Below are positions 63,786 through 64,000 of a stretch of 64,000 nucleotides of DNA, piece by piece. Position 1 is the stretch's first letter; every line of letters begins with the position of its first letter. The stretch is from Rugalucina vietnamica (Eukaryota; Mollusca; Bivalvia; Lucinida; Lucinidae), in NCBI GenBank assembly GCA_964017185.1, contig OZ024875.1, positions 26,731,456 to 26,795,455 of the forward strand, in the 5' to 3' direction. The translations under genes were made by a program, and so were the position numbers. Under the pieces are notes generated by a model. The model had not been told where the DNA came from. It did not search any database and worked only from the letters and a program-made list of their open reading frames with translations.

Positions 63786-64000
63786 TGACTGGTGTCAGGG
63801 ATTTTTTCTGCAGTTTTGGGAAGGGGCCCTAGGGCCTTTCTGATTGGGAAAATTAGCGACATAACCCAGAATTTGGGAATTTTTCAAAACATTCAAAGAG
63901 TATGATATTTTCCAATTTGACATAGTTAATTAAGTTAAAATCATCTTAAATCATTAAATAACATCTTAAAATCAAAGTTTAACATCATTTCAAACAGCAG
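63786..64000. other. AT-rich right edge, nothing recognised
   Basis: No motif, repeat or gene is seen beyond a short ATCATCTTAAATCATTAAAT run near 63940-63975 that repeats itself imperfectly. Confidence 0.4.

Overview
The window looks like mollusc, most likely bivalve, genomic DNA. It has long introns with canonical GT-AG junctions, a cysteine-rich receptor ectodomain of a type I associate with molluscs, two 'pearl'-like tandem-repeat mobile elements of the kind described from bivalves, and a dense crowd of LINEs, SINEs and foldback DNA transposons. I see no bacterial-style gene, rRNA, CRISPR array or intact tRNA gene. The species cannot be fixed from the sequence alone.

The main host gene is on the + strand and fills the middle of the window (12817-52312). 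It is a 12-exon orthologue of MFSD5, the MOT2-type molybdate-anion transporter of the major facilitator superfamily. The twelve exons join in frame into 433 codons, and the last exon is a 37-nt piece far downstream. At the left edge, two exons of a second host gene lie on the - strand (389-1109 and about 1462-1707). They encode a somatomedin-B-like cysteine cluster and a Cys/Trp-rich ectodomain, probably of a receptor; the gene runs off the left edge.

The most unusual structure is a roughly 9.5-kb array of about 128 head-to-tail copies of a 74-bp unit (24333-33831). Each unit is the last 64 nt of MFSD5 coding exon 5 plus the first 10 nt of intron 5. The intron therefore holds about 127 extra copies of a real exon end with its GTAAGC splice donor, and most copies also carry an AATAAA hexamer 5 nt upstream of that donor. 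Only the first donor preserves the reading frame. Using the second, or any later donor with the intervening array retained, brings in a stop in the second unit.

Region by region: 1-2720 holds the receptor exons and an RT fossil split by a foldback element. 3660-9775 is three decayed jockey/CR1-like LINE copies in both orientations. 9965-12712 has two copies of a hairpin element and several short-motif arrays leading up to the MFSD5 start. 12817-52312 is MFSD5, with introns loaded with a ~235-bp palindromic element family (about ten copies), tRNA-derived SINEs, pogo/Tigger-like and other TIR elements, a pearl-like element and, antisense in intron 11, a LINE with a single uninterrupted 1076-codon frame. 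53200-56230 is a Penelope-like RT element on the - strand. 56333-59284 holds a Harbinger-like MITE and a second pearl-like element carrying a pogo-like insertion. 59285-64000 is AT-rich, with nested inverted repeats, one exon-like open stretch and a six-copy tandem repeat.
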